DNA of 64,000 nucleotides from Vibrio variabilis (GCF_003263785.1 NZ_JYJK01000085.1:18081-82080), one strand, 5' to 3'; positions 9,345 to 18,232 are shown, counted from the first letter of the stretch. Translations and numbers: made by a program. The notes: generated by a model not told the origin, from the sequence alone.

Positions 9345-10654
9345 ACCAAATTACCAACTGTCATGTGATGGCTAAGCCATCCGGCTCGGTATGTAATATC
9401 GACTGTGACTACTGCTTTTATCTAGAGAAAGAGAAACTCTATCCAGATAGACAGAAAGAGAAACTCTATCCAGATAGACAAAAGAACTGGCGTATGGACG
9501 AGGAAACGCTTGAGGTATTTATTCAGCAATACATCGATGCGCAGCAGGGCGACACTGTTCAATTTGCCTGGCAAGGAGGGGAGCCTACACTCCTCGGCGT
9601 AGACTTTTATCGCACCGTAGTGGAGTTGTGCGAGCGCTATCGAGGTAATAAAAAGATATCACACGGCTTTCAGACTAATGGAATTTTGATTAACGACGAA
9701 TGGTGTGAGCTGTTCAAACAAAACGACTTTTTGATTGGTATTTCGATTGATGGGCCAGAAGATCTTCATGATGCCTATCGCACCAACACGAGCGGGAAAG
9801 GTACTCATCGCAAAGTTATTGGCGCGATCGAGTTATTAAAAGAACATGGTGTCGAATTTAATACCCTTACCGTCGTCAACGATAAGAACGTCAAACATCC
9901 GCTTAAGGTCTACCAGTACTTAAAAAGCATTGGGTCGACCTTCATTCAGTTCATTCCTTTGGTAGAGCGACAAGAATCCGACCTGCTAACAAACGATACT
10001 TGGTTGGTTAACCCAGATCAAAAAGATGGCAAGGTCACGCCTTGGTCGGTCCAACCCGATGAGTACGGCCAGTTCCTAAATACCATCTTCGATTACTGGG
10101 TCACCAAAGATGTGGGACGAGTATTTGTTCAGCAATTTGATACCACGTTAACGACCTGGCTTGGGCAACCGAGTCCAATATGTGTATTTTCGCCAAGGTG
10201 TGGACATGCTTTTGCGATTGAGGCAAATGGCGACCTATTTCAATGTGATCACTACGTCTATCCAGAGTATAAACTTGGCAATATCCACGACCGTACGATC
10301 CAGTCGATGAACAATAGCGAAGAAGCGATTAATTTCGGACTCAATAAATCCAATCAACTAAATAGCAAATGTTTGTCATGCCGATACCGATTCGCTTGCC
10401 ATGGTGGCTGCCCGAAACATCGCTTTTTGCCAGGACCAACAGGTGAACTCGACCATAACTATTTGTGTCAAGGATACTTTAGCTTCTTCGACCATTCTCA
10501 GCATGCGATGGCCTACATGGCTAAGCTGATCAAAAGTGGCCAATCACCAGCCAAGATTATGGAGCAGTTTTCGAATAAACCGACGGAGAGGGTGGGTAGA
10601 AATGACGCTTGCCCATGTGGCAGTGGTAAGAAATATAAGCGCTGTTGTGCTTAG
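9341..10654 (+). CDS. anaerobic sulfatase-maturating enzyme (radical SAM, SPASM)
   Basis: The 437-residue protein would convert the active-site Cys (or Ser) of type I sulfatases to formylglycine. The radical-SAM cluster motif C-x3-C-x2-C is CNIDCDYC at residues 19-26, followed by FYLEKEKLYP, typical of anSMEs. A glycine-rich AdoMet-binding motif WQGGEP follows. C-terminal cysteines (ICVFSPRCGHAF, QCDHYVYPEYKLGNI, CLSCRYRFACHGGCPKHRF) would bind two auxiliary clusters. A SEC-C zinc motif, NDACPCGSGKKYKRCC, ends the protein. Residues 30-47 hold a perfect tandem duplication of KEKLYPDRQ that I do not expect in the family. The partner is presumably the Cys-type sulfatase encoded convergently at 10809-12182. 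Confidence 0.88.
   Translation: MNQITNCHVMAKPSGSVCNIDCDYCFYLEKEKLYPDRQKEKLYPDRQKNWRMDEETLEVFIQQYIDAQQGDTVQFAWQGGEPTLLGVDFYRTVVELCERYRGNKKISHGFQTNGILINDEWCELFKQNDFLIGISIDGPEDLHDAYRTNTSGKGTHRKVIGAIELLKEHGVEFNTLTVVNDKNVKHPLKVYQYLKSIGSTFIQFIPLVERQESDLLTNDTWLVNPDQKDGKVTPWSVQPDEYGQFLNTIFDYWVTKDVGRVFVQQFDTTLTTWLGQPSPICVFSPRCGHAFAIEANGDLFQCDHYVYPEYKLGNIHDRTIQSMNNSEEAINFGLNKSNQLNSKCLSCRYRFACHGGCPKHRFLPGPTGELDHNYLCQGYFSFFDHSQHAMAYMAKLIKSGQSPAKIMEQFSNKPTERVGRNDACPCGSGKKYKRCCA
9428..9481 (+). repeat. 27-bp in-frame tandem duplication inside the maturase gene
   Basis: Two adjacent 27-bp units (9428-9454 and 9455-9481) differ only at their last base and each encodes KEKLYPDRQ. They lie immediately after the radical-SAM cysteine motif. 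The near-identity suggests a recent slippage event. Confidence 0.9.
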
Positions 10655-10725
10655 ATGACGTCAGGTGATAGTTAATTATTGAGAAGACAAAGTAACCGAG
10701 CGAGTAGACTAAAAAGCTCGGTAGC

Positions 10726-10762
10726 AAAAAAGTCCATAGTGGCGACACTATGGACTTTATCT
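10726..10762. terminator. bidirectional terminator between the maturase and sulfatase genes
   Basis: Thirteen-bp perfect stem AAAGTCCATAGTG / CACTATGGACTTT with a GCGA loop and A/T tracts on both sides. It separates the convergent maturase and rha-sulfatase transcripts. Confidence 0.88.
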
Positions 10763-10808
10763 TTTAGCATAATAGCGACAATTTAGGCATTAACTATGCC
10801 TCTAAAAA

Positions 10809-12182
10809 CTAAGCTTCTAAAATTTCAGGCTTCGTTCCTTCAATGCGATAGATTTCATCAAGAAGAAGTTGTCGTAGCTTTTCTTTAACTGGTTTCAAAT
10901 CCTCGTTAGCAACTAGGTTTTCTAACTGATTAGGATCGTCTACAAGGTTGTATAAAAACTCTTCTTGATAAACCGCACTTTCTTTCTCAATCAAGCCACT
11001 TTGGTCCGGAGCCGATACCGAGTATGTCCATGTGTCAGTACGAATAGCACGGCCAATTTGTGACTCACTGATCTGAATGAAACTCACATTGTCTTTCTTG
11101 GCATTATCAATGTACAAATCTTGCAGCGGTTGACCTTGCATGTAGCTCGGTACATTGATTCCAGCAGCCTTTAGCAGAGTCGGAACAACATCGATAATAC
11201 TCGCGTGGTCATCAATCACCTGACCTGCTTTCGCTCGTGGATCGTAAATCACGAAAGGAATACGGATCGAAGAGTCATGACATGAACGCTTGTATTCGCT
11301 GTTACGTGTCTTGAAGTGAGAGCCGTGATCACTCAGATAGATGATGACTGTGTTGTCATCTAGTCCTTTATCTTTTACCGCTTGGCGGATTTTACCCACG
11401 TTTTGGTCTAGGTTGTGACAACATCCTAGATAGTCTGGGTACTCCTCAGCCCAATCACCATCAACAAATGGTTCTAAATCGCCAGGCACCTTAAAGTCAC
11501 TCCATTTCTCCTGCGAGCCATGTGGGCCTTCATAGGTTTTACGATCATTCTGATGATGCGGCTCTAAGTAGGACAAGAATAAGAAGAACGGCTTCTCTTC
11601 TTGGTAATTACCGATGTAATCGGTAGTTAAGTCAGTTAAAAAGTCCGCACGATACACATCTTCATCCCAGCTGACCTTGTTACCATCGATGTCGAACATG
11701 TATCCACCGTAGCCATGTGAAGTGCCCTCTAGGATATCTGATGCAACCCAGAAGTCTTTATAACCACCGCGATACTGTTTTGGTATTGCTGTGAAGCAGT
11801 TATCGATGGTTTCACCTGAACTCTCTGTTGGTGCCGCTACAACAAAGCCTTCATGAGCTGTGTTGTTTGACGCTAGGTGCCACTTACCTACGTAACCGAC
11901 GCTGTACCCCTCGTCAGAAAGAAAGTGAGCCACGGTTTTTTGACCTTGAGGGAGAATGATGTCATTTCGGAAACAACCTGTTTCGGTTGGATATAGCCCC
12001 GTTTGCATTGTCGAACGTGTAGGGCCACATACAGGGTTAACTGTAAATGCGTTCTCGAACATGACACCATCGCGGGCAAGCTCATCGAGATTTGGGGTCA
12101 CGGGCAATTCCTGACCGTAACAACCTAACGTATCCCAACGCTGTTGATCGCTAAAAATTACAATGATGTTCGGCTTGTTCAT
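10809..12182 (-). CDS. type I sulfatase, Cys-type, without signal peptide
   Basis: A 457-residue family S1 sulfatase. The metal site begins at residue 11 (IIVIFSDQQRWDTLGCYG). The formylglycine motif C-x-P-x-R is CGPTRSTMQTG at about residues 52-62. KWHLA and the second metal-ligand segment IIYLSDHGSH are also present. There is no leader: the catalytic fold starts at residue 4, so the enzyme should stay in the cytoplasm, unlike most polysaccharide sulfatases. It is the last gene of rhaB-rhaA-rhaD-rhaM-sulfatase, 47 bp after rhaM. This points to desulfation of imported rhamnose sulfate or a sulfated oligosaccharide, which is inference. The cysteine type fits the anaerobic maturase encoded convergently. 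Confidence 0.85.
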   Translation of the reverse strand: MNKPNIIVIFSDQQRWDTLGCYGQELPVTPNLDELARDGVMFENAFTVNPVCGPTRSTMQTGLYPTETGCFRNDIILPQGQKTVAHFLSDEGYSVGYVGKWHLASNNTAHEGFVVAAPTESSGETIDNCFTAIPKQYRGGYKDFWVASDILEGTSHGYGGYMFDIDGNKVSWDEDVYRADFLTDLTTDYIGNYQEEKPFFLFLSYLEPHHQNDRKTYEGPHGSQEKWSDFKVPGDLEPFVDGDWAEEYPDYLGCCHNLDQNVGKIRQAVKDKGLDDNTVIIYLSDHGSHFKTRNSEYKRSCHDSSIRIPFVIYDPRAKAGQVIDDHASIIDVVPTLLKAAGINVPSYMQGQPLQDLYIDNAKKDNVSFIQISESQIGRAIRTDTWTYSVSAPDQSGLIEKESAVYQEEFLYNLVDDPNQLENLVANEDLKPVKEKLRQLLLDEIYRIEGTKPEILEA

Positions 12183-12229
12183 ATTTACCTCTTGATACTT
12201 ATTTGTCTCGTAGCTTTAGCTGATCGTTA

Positions 12230-12544
12230 TTACGCTAGATAAAACATCTCTGTTAACTCTGTCGACTTTGGACTGCTATCAGGATTCGTCTCCATGATAT
12301 CTTCCATATAACGCCACCATTCCTGACAAGCTCTAGTTTTTGAAACGTCGTTCCATTTATCTATAGATTCTAACTCTACATAGCCAAACAGACAACCAGT
12401 CTCCTGATCTAGGAAGATAGAATAGTTGTTTGCTCCTGCCTCTTTAAGCACCGCGACTAGCTCGGGGAATACGTTATCATGGCGCTTTTTGTATTCTTCA
12501 AACTGACCGAGATTAACTTTGAGTTTAAACGCTTTTCTAATCAT
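12230..12544 (-). CDS. rhaM: L-rhamnose mutarotase
   Basis: A 104-residue protein of the YiiL/RhaM family, interconverting alpha and beta anomers of L-rhamnose so that the isomerase receives its preferred form. Conserved parts are MIRKAFKLKVN, EEYKKRHDNVFPEL, GANNYSIFLD and the C-terminal CQEWWRYMEDIMETNPD, close to E. coli RhaM. I placed the start at MIRKAF because GAGGAGG lies seven bases upstream and the length then equals the E. coli protein. An upstream start would add five residues (MRRRW) that the family lacks. It sits between rhaD and the sulfatase gene in the rha operon. Confidence 0.88.
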   Translation of the reverse strand: MIRKAFKLKVNLGQFEEYKKRHDNVFPELVAVLKEAGANNYSIFLDQETGCLFGYVELESIDKWNDVSKTRACQEWWRYMEDIMETNPDSSPKSTELTEMFYLA

Positions 12545-12555
12545 CCAACGCCTCC

Positions 12556-13368
12556 TCAAGCCAACGCTTTTTCATTCAACTTAACGTTGAATGCAGACTC
12601 TAGTTCTTTGAACTCTTGCGGTTGAATAGTCTGTCGCTTACCACCCATTGCAAGAACTTTTACCAGTATCTCTGCGGCCTTCTCTGCCGTATCCATCAAG
12701 CCAAACGCGAGACTTAGGTCTTCTGCAGAACAGAACGTGCCATGGTGAGCCCAAATAGCAACATCGTACGTTTTCATCAACTCACTCGTGTGCTCTGCGA
12801 TAGCGCGGCCACCAGGTACCATCCAAGGAACAATACCCACGCCAGCAGGAAATACCACCGGACACTCAGTCGCCATTTCCCATAGCTCACGAGTAAATGT
12901 CTCCGCTTCAAGCGGTAAGACAAAAGTAAGCGCGATTAAGTTTGTTGTGTGAGAGTGCATAACGACTCGATGTGCACCGCCGGTTGCGTCAAATTTGACT
13001 GAGTGGTTCATAAGATGCGCTGGTAGCTCACTGGTCGGCTTCGCATTATTAATAAGCCCCCAGAGTGTTCGGTACTGAGTACCATCTTCTGACACTTGGA
13101 TAATTCCCGCATTCTCTTCAATGCACACATCTACGTTTCGAAAGTACTTACCGCTACCTGTAACGATAAAGTATTCATTAGCCAGATTAGCGACCGTTAC
13201 ACCAATGTCTGCCCATTGCGATACCTCATCAAAAAATGGACGAGCCTGTTCGACTTCAGATTCAGTTAAACGGTAGGACAAGTTGCCACCATTACGCTCA
13301 TGCCACCCTTTTAGCCAGGCATCGTGGGTCGTTTTTTTAAACTCTTGTATAAATGCTAACTTATCCAT
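12556..13368 (-). CDS. rhaD: rhamnulose-1-phosphate aldolase
   Basis: The 270-residue class II aldolase splits L-rhamnulose-1-phosphate into DHAP and L-lactaldehyde. It matches E. coli RhaD along its length: WLKGWHERNGGNLSYRL near the N-terminus, FIVTGSGKYFRNV-type and TSELPAHLMNHS segments. The zinc-binding histidines are visible in MHSHTTNLIALTFV and in AHHGTFCSAEDL. Catalytic glutamate lies in the TSELPAH region by analogy with E. coli. Its start codon overlaps the last base of rhaA, indicating tight coupling. The lactaldehyde product would be reduced by FucO. Confidence 0.9.
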   Translation of the reverse strand: MDKLAFIQEFKKTTHDAWLKGWHERNGGNLSYRLTESEVEQARPFFDEVSQWADIGVTVANLANEYFIVTGSGKYFRNVDVCIEENAGIIQVSEDGTQYRTLWGLINNAKPTSELPAHLMNHSVKFDATGGAHRVVMHSHTTNLIALTFVLPLEAETFTRELWEMATECPVVFPAGVGIVPWMVPGGRAIAEHTSELMKTYDVAIWAHHGTFCSAEDLSLAFGLMDTAEKAAEILVKVLAMGGKRQTIQPQEFKELESAFNVKLNEKALA

Positions 13369-14632
13369 TATTTGCCTCGCTTAAACAAAACGTCTTGCTC
13401 GTATAGTTCGACCGCTCTAAACCAATCTTCGTTTGCTGGTACATCGTTTGACTCACAGAAGTAGTTCCAAATATCACCCATTGGGTAGGTTTTTAACTCT
13501 TCCATTAGAACTAGGCGCTGAGTGAAATCACCTTCATTCTGCAACTCAGTCAACTTGTCATGCGGCATAAGCATGGCTTCAAGCAGTGCTTTTTGCATAT
13601 TGCGTGTGCCCAATACCCAAGCGGCTACGCGGTTGATACTGGCATCAAAGAAATCTAGGCCAAGGTAAACGTTATCCAAGCTATCAGTACGAACCAGCTC
13701 TTTTGCTATTTCTCTAACTTCATCGTTTAGCGTTACGACATGATCGCTGTCCCAACGAACAGGGCGAGTCACATGCAAAGCAAGCTCGTCTTGATAAAGC
13801 AACATAGATGAAATCTTGTCAGCAACCGACTCCGTCGGGTGGTAATGGCCATTGTCTAACAAGCAAAGTTTATTGTTCGCAATCGCATACCCCATATAAA
13901 ACTCATGCGAACCAACCGTGTAGGATTCAACACCAATACCGAATACCTTTGACTCTACAGAGTCCTTGTTGAACTGCTCGTCAACGTCAACTGCGAAGAT
14001 CTCATCGAGTGACTCTTTCAAGCGCTGACGCGGCTCAAGACGATTGCTTGGAGTATCTTTGTAACCGTCTGGAATCCAAATATTTGTTAAACAAGTTTGA
14101 TCTAACTCCTTACCGAAGTATTCGCCAATCTTACGAGAAGCAATACAGTGCTTAATCCAAAAGTCACGGATCTCTTTATCAGGATGAGAGAGCGTCAAAC
14201 CTTCACTCGCATTTGGGTGAGAGAACAGACTTGGGTTAAAATCTAGCCAAGACCGCGCTCTTTCGCCCATTCAACCCAGCCCGCAAAGTGCTCTGGCTTT
14301 AACTCATCGCGATCAACTGCGACGCCATGTGTTTCAGCATATAAAGCATGAAGGTTAATTTTATGCTTACCTGGGATAAGGCTCAGTGCCTTATCTAAGT
14401 CCGCTCGTAACTCTTGAGCATTCGTCGCTTTACCTGGGTAGCTACCAGTAGCAGAGATACCACCAGACAGTTCATGAGCCGCTTCCTCGAAACCCGTGAC
14501 ATCGTCGCCCTGCCAACAGTGAATAGAGACCTTAACCTCTTTTAATTTCTCTAGTGCAGCATCAACATCAATGCCCCATTTAGCGTAAAGTGATTTACTC
14601 AGTTCGTATCTATCTTTTAAACTCTGTTCCAT
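13368..14632 (-). CDS. rhaA: L-rhamnose isomerase (one frameshift)
   Basis: About 421 residues after bridging one frameshift, matching E. coli RhaA (419). It converts L-rhamnose to L-rhamnulose in the cytoplasm. N-terminal landmarks are [14 protein letters not shown] and [16 protein letters not shown]. The C-terminal part has [12 protein letters not shown] and [16 protein letters not shown], which contain metal and substrate ligands of the family. The break is near 14248: the sequence reads GGCTAGATTTT where one extra C would give [14 protein letters not shown] exactly as in RhaA. No residues are lost, so a missing base in the read is the simplest explanation. It is the second gene of the rha operon. 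Confidence 0.88.
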
Positions 14633-14644
14633 GATAATTCCTAA

Positions 14645-16018
14645 TTAAATGCTGTTTCTAATATAGTTTTTCGCTTGTTTTAAATGAGCAATCTCACCCA
14701 TAGATAACATTTGTACAATGATATTTCCCATTCCAGTCGCCTCCACTGGACCGACAATAACTTCTTTATTGGTTTCCTGTTCAATAAGCTCGTTCAACAA
14801 CAGGTTCTTGCAACCTCCGCCAATAACATTGATTTTATCTACCGTTTTACCGGTAATACTGACAAGTTCTTCAATATACTGGTTATAAGATTTAGCCAGA
14901 CTTCGATAAACACACATGCAGACTTCACCCGTTGTTTTGGGGATCTCCTGCCCTGTTTCTTTACAATATTCGCTAATTTCTTCAATCATGTTTTTGCTGA
15001 CAAAAAAGCGTTCATTGTTGACATCGATGACGGATTTAAAATGACTCGCCTCTCGAGCAAGATCAGCTAGCTCCGCGTAGGAGTACTTGTAATCCAGCAT
15101 CCTTGAAACTTCTTGAACTATCCAAAGCCCCATGATGTTCTTCAAAAATCGAAATCGTTTGTTGTATCCACCTTCATTGGTGAAATTACTGTTACGAGAA
15201 ATATCGGAAACAATCGGTTTTTCTAGTTCAGTACCCAATAGTGACCAGGTTCCAGAACTCAAAATCACCCCATCATCATCCAGATCGAGAACACTCGCAA
15301 TAAATGCAGACGCGGTGTCATGCGTTGCTGGCAACACGACTTCACAGTCAAATCCGACCGCTTCTTGTATTGTCGACTTCAGATTGCCAAGACGATGACC
15401 TGGATAGTGAGGCTTAGCAAAAATATCTTTACTAGTGCCGCATACTTCCAACAAGTCTCTATCCCAATCATCACTATCAACGTTCAACATTTGAGTTGTG
15501 GTTGCATTGGTATACTCATTGGCTTTGACTCCAGTTAGGAGATAATGAATATAATCAGGGATCATTAAGAAAGAGCATGCTGCTTTCTTATTGCTTGAAT
15601 CCACAGAGCTCATCTGATATAGAGTGTTGAACTCCATAAACTGAATGCCTGTTTTACGATATATTTCTCGATGTCCAACTTGATCGCAGACGTCAGTCAT
15701 AACACCTTTAGTACGACTGTCTCGATACGAAACTGTATTACCTATAACGTTATCGTCGCTATCAAGAAGAACAAAATCGACACCCCAGGTATCAATACCG
15801 ATGCTTGTTGGTATTTTCCCCAAAAAAACACATTGCTTTAGCCCCTTAATAATATGGCTAAATAGCTTATCGACTTCCCAACATAACTGATCGTCGACAG
15901 ATACAAGCTTATTCTCAAAACGGTATATTTCTTCAAGCACTATTTGTTCATTTTCAATATGACCTAATAAGTGCCTTCCACTAGAAGCACCTATATCGAC
16001 TGCCAAAAAGTAATTCAT
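14645..16018 (-). CDS. rhaB: rhamnulokinase (copy 1, operonic)
   Basis: A 457-residue FGGY-family kinase that phosphorylates L-rhamnulose at O1. The phosphate-binding loop VDIGASSGRHLLGH is at residues 7-20. The conserved GIDTWGVDFVLLD is near residue 75, and the C-terminal nucleotide-binding motif NVIGGGCKNLLLNEL is near residue 400. It is about 30 residues shorter than E. coli RhaB, as is its paralogue at 22210-23586, so this is normal for the lineage. It is the first gene of the rha operon and starts about 700 bp from the divergent PL25-like lyase. The upstream region holds an 11-mer also found upstream of the paralogue. Confidence 0.88.
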   Translation of the reverse strand: MNYFLAVDIGASSGRHLLGHIENEQIVLEEIYRFENKLVSVDDQLCWEVDKLFSHIIKGLKQCVFLGKIPTSIGIDTWGVDFVLLDSDDNVIGNTVSYRDSRTKGVMTDVCDQVGHREIYRKTGIQFMEFNTLYQMSSVDSSNKKAACSFLMIPDYIHYLLTGVKANEYTNATTTQMLNVDSDDWDRDLLEVCGTSKDIFAKPHYPGHRLGNLKSTIQEAVGFDCEVVLPATHDTASAFIASVLDLDDDGVILSSGTWSLLGTELEKPIVSDISRNSNFTNEGGYNKRFRFLKNIMGLWIVQEVSRMLDYKYSYAELADLAREASHFKSVIDVNNERFFVSKNMIEEISEYCKETGQEIPKTTGEVCMCVYRSLAKSYNQYIEELVSITGKTVDKINVIGGGCKNLLLNELIEQETNKEVIVGPVEATGMGNIIVQMLSMGEIAHLKQAKNYIRNSI

Positions 16019-16094
16019 AACTATCTCCCAGTGTTTGTATTAATCATACAAGAAAAAGTAGCAGGCAAAATGCGCTAAATTGCCCTTAATGGTG

Positions 16095-16105
16095 TCATTT
16101 TTTGC
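16095..16105 (+). promoter_or_regulatory. conserved element upstream of rhaB copy 1
   Basis: TCATTTTTTGC lies 77 bp upstream of this rhaB start. The identical 11-mer lies 82 bp upstream of the second rhaB start (23668-23678) in the same orientation relative to the gene. A shared regulator-binding site, for example for the RhaS-like AraC protein, is a reasonable guess. Confidence 0.4.
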
Positions 16106-16349
16106 AGTCCTGACCCGATAATCTACGTTGAGCCTGCTTTGTTTCTTTTAATTTAATATCAGTAATTTACATGTAAACTTTAGCTATCTCTTATCGCTAA
16201 CCGTGTTAGAGCAAGTCTCAATACTTGGAACTCCTAAAGGAAAGAGATTAGAAGATCGGTTATCAATCACACTAGAGGCGCATAGCAAAATGGTCAGCGG
16301 AAATGACTAGTCAGAGAATTTATCGTTACGAACGAACAGCAGATTGAAG

Positions 16350-16471
16350 CAAAAAAACCGGTTACCAATTTTGGCAACCGGTGTACTAGAGTCACCGTAA
16401 ACGAGGGAGTTCATTCAAGACCCAAATAACACATAAATCATGTCGAATGTTTATGTTAGTTCAAGTTCTCT
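16350..16471 (-). ncRNA. candidate small RNA or attenuated leader upstream of rhaB
   Basis: On the minus strand a strong terminator ends this interval: ACCGGTTGCCA / TGGTAACCGGT with seven T (16350-16382). No gene on that strand precedes it, so something non-coding must be transcribed into it. A TATAGT hexamer at 16478-16483 could be a minus-10 box, giving a transcript of about 120 nt. Either it is a free small RNA, or it is the leader of the rhaB operon and the hairpin is an attenuator about 330 nt before the rhaB start. I see no match to a small RNA that I know. Confidence 0.35.
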
Positions 16472-16645
16472 TCGCGTACTATAGCTGTTTTCTGCCAAAA
16501 ACATGGTTAATTTTTGCCAAACAATCCCACAATCATCATTCCTTTTAGACGCACTGACTTAGTGCAATTATTGCCTTTTTCATACCCAAAAATAGACATA
16601 GAAACCGACAAGATCAGTATCTAATATCAGTCAATATTTACCTAA

Positions 16646-16661
16646 AGTTCGTTGTCGAACT
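16646..16661. promoter_or_regulatory. inverted repeat upstream of the PL25-like lyase gene
   Basis: AGTTCG-TTGT-CGAACT, about 60 bp before the lyase start. It is a dyad of operator size, but I cannot name a regulator. Confidence 0.3.
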
Positions 16662-16719
16662 GTAATTAACAATCTCAATATTAACTAATCACGCAATAAT
16701 TATTATATAAGGAATCTAG

Positions 16720-18219
16720 ATGAAACCTACCAATGACAACCCATTACCCCAACAATTCATTAATACCAAATTACCTCAGTTTAGAAAAAGAGTGCTGGTA
16801 TCGGCCATAATGCTCACACTAGGTACCATATCATTCAGCTCTTTCGCGAATAAGACGGCGCCAAATGAGGGCGAAATGGCTGACTACTTTGCCAATAACG
16901 GGTTTGGAAACTCTCTCGCATTAGTCCAAGCTCCAGCCGGAATACATGAGAAAGGAGTCACCTACCTCACTTACCAAGGCGATCTCGAAGACCCCTATGT
17001 GGTTTCCTACAATCACAAGACCAAAGAGTGGCAAGGCCCGATCAAAGCGGGTTTTAGTGAGTTAGGTAAGGATAACTATTGGGCACCATCTGGCCGTGCC
17101 ATCGATAACCACGGTAAGCCTACCATGATCATTGATGATCTGGGCTACCTCCACATTTTCTTCGGTGGGCATGGTGGCAGTGCACGACATGGTGAAAACC
17201 CGCTGGGCGATGTTCATGATGGCAAAAATAAGCATATTGTTTCCAAAAAACCCCACGACATTTCTGAATGGGTAGAGCTTGACAATATCCCTCCCTTTGG
17301 TAACTACAACCAAGCAGTGAAAATGGACAACGGTGATATATACCTGTTCTATCGTCATGGTGCCCATGAGAGTGACTGGGTATATCAAAAATCAACAGAC
17401 CACGGTCGCACATTCGAAGCACCGATATCATTCCTCAAACATAAGGAACGTGAAGACGTTGATGCTGTTGATAGCTGGTATGCATGGGCAGTGAAGGGGC
17501 AGGGAGATGATATCGTCATTACTTACGATTACCACCTGTGCTGGAAAACTCATGCTAATAACGGCAGAGGACACACCACCGAACGCCACAATACCTACTA
17601 CATGGTTTTCAATACCAAAGAAGGGACATGGCGCAACGTCAAAGGTGAAACATTCGAACTGCCAGTAACTCGTGAACTCGCCGATGAAAAAACACTCGCT
17701 TTGGATACCAAAGATAAATGGACCTTCAATGGTTCTGTTCATTTGGACCAAGATGGCAACCCACATATTGGCACAAATATTGGTATCGATTTAGGTGTTA
17801 AAAAGACGGGCGGACCAAAACAGACGTCTCACATTCGCTGGACGGGCGAAGAATGGGTAGGCGGCAATCCAGTCAACCCTGCTGCAGTGAACTGGGGAGT
17901 CGATACTCGCGGTGATTTCTTTATTTCGTCACCAGACAAAGTAACATTTGCGCTGGGCTATAAGGAGAAAGGAGATGGTGTCGTTGCCTACTTTACTTCT
18001 GAAGATGGCGGCCAGACATTTGAAAAGAGCACTGAACTATTGCGCAGAGCGAAGTCTGGTTGGGCAATGTCTGCCATGATCAGCAACGCTCACCCTGATG
18101 CTAGGCTGTTTGTTGCTGAGAAAGCAAAGGGAGAGAAGCAGTGGCGCAAGATGTACCTTCTCGGCGATAGCGGACCTGTCCAAAGGTCACTGAGTGCAGC
18201 AAACACACGAACTGAATAG
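16720..18219 (+). CDS. exported BNR-type polysaccharide lyase, PL25-like (probable ulvan lyase)
   Basis: A 499-residue protein with a long N-terminal export signal: a charged start, then a hydrophobic stretch at about residues 27-43 ending SFSSFA. The rest resembles seven-bladed beta-propeller lyases of the PL24/PL25 type. Landmarks include NSLALVQAPAG, GVTYLTYQGDLEDPYVV, HIFFGGHGGSARHG, GDIYLFYRHGAHESDWVYQ and DSWYAWAVKGQGDD. The histidine in FGGHGG and the tyrosine and arginine in FYRHGAH are plausible catalytic groups, from memory of PL25. Such enzymes cut ulvan between sulfated rhamnose and a uronic acid by beta-elimination. The adjacent rha operon and sulfatase support that substrate. 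The family assignment is from recall, and the exact PL number needs a search. A terminator follows closely. Confidence 0.75.
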   Translation: MKPTNDNPLPQQFINTKLPQFRKRVLVSAIMLTLGTISFSSFANKTAPNEGEMADYFANNGFGNSLALVQAPAGIHEKGVTYLTYQGDLEDPYVVSYNHKTKEWQGPIKAGFSELGKDNYWAPSGRAIDNHGKPTMIIDDLGYLHIFFGGHGGSARHGENPLGDVHDGKNKHIVSKKPHDISEWVELDNIPPFGNYNQAVKMDNGDIYLFYRHGAHESDWVYQKSTDHGRTFEAPISFLKHKEREDVDAVDSWYAWAVKGQGDDIVITYDYHLCWKTHANNGRGHTTERHNTYYMVFNTKEGTWRNVKGETFELPVTRELADEKTLALDTKDKWTFNGSVHLDQDGNPHIGTNIGIDLGVKKTGGPKQTSHIRWTGEEWVGGNPVNPAAVNWGVDTRGDFFISSPDKVTFALGYKEKGDGVVAYFTSEDGGQTFEKSTELLRRAKSGWAMSAMISNAHPDARLFVAEKAKGEKQWRKMYLLGDSGPVQRSLSAANTRTE

Positions 18220-18232
18220 CCGCGAAAAATCA

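Larger units (their letters stand above)
16019..16719. other. 701-bp divergent regulatory region between rhaB and the PL25-like lyase gene
   Basis: No credible gene on either strand. It holds the conserved TCATTTTTTGC element at 16095-16105, a rho-independent terminator reading leftward (16350-16382) preceded by a possible promoter, and an inverted repeat AGTTCG / CGAACT at 16646-16661. The size and structure suggest complex control of the two transcripts. Confidence 0.6.

Noticed and set aside
16166..16177. TTTACATGTAAA, resembling parS2
   Set aside because: It lacks the central free base of TTTACANTGTAAA, so spacing of the two arms is wrong, and it lies 19 kb from the nearest real site.
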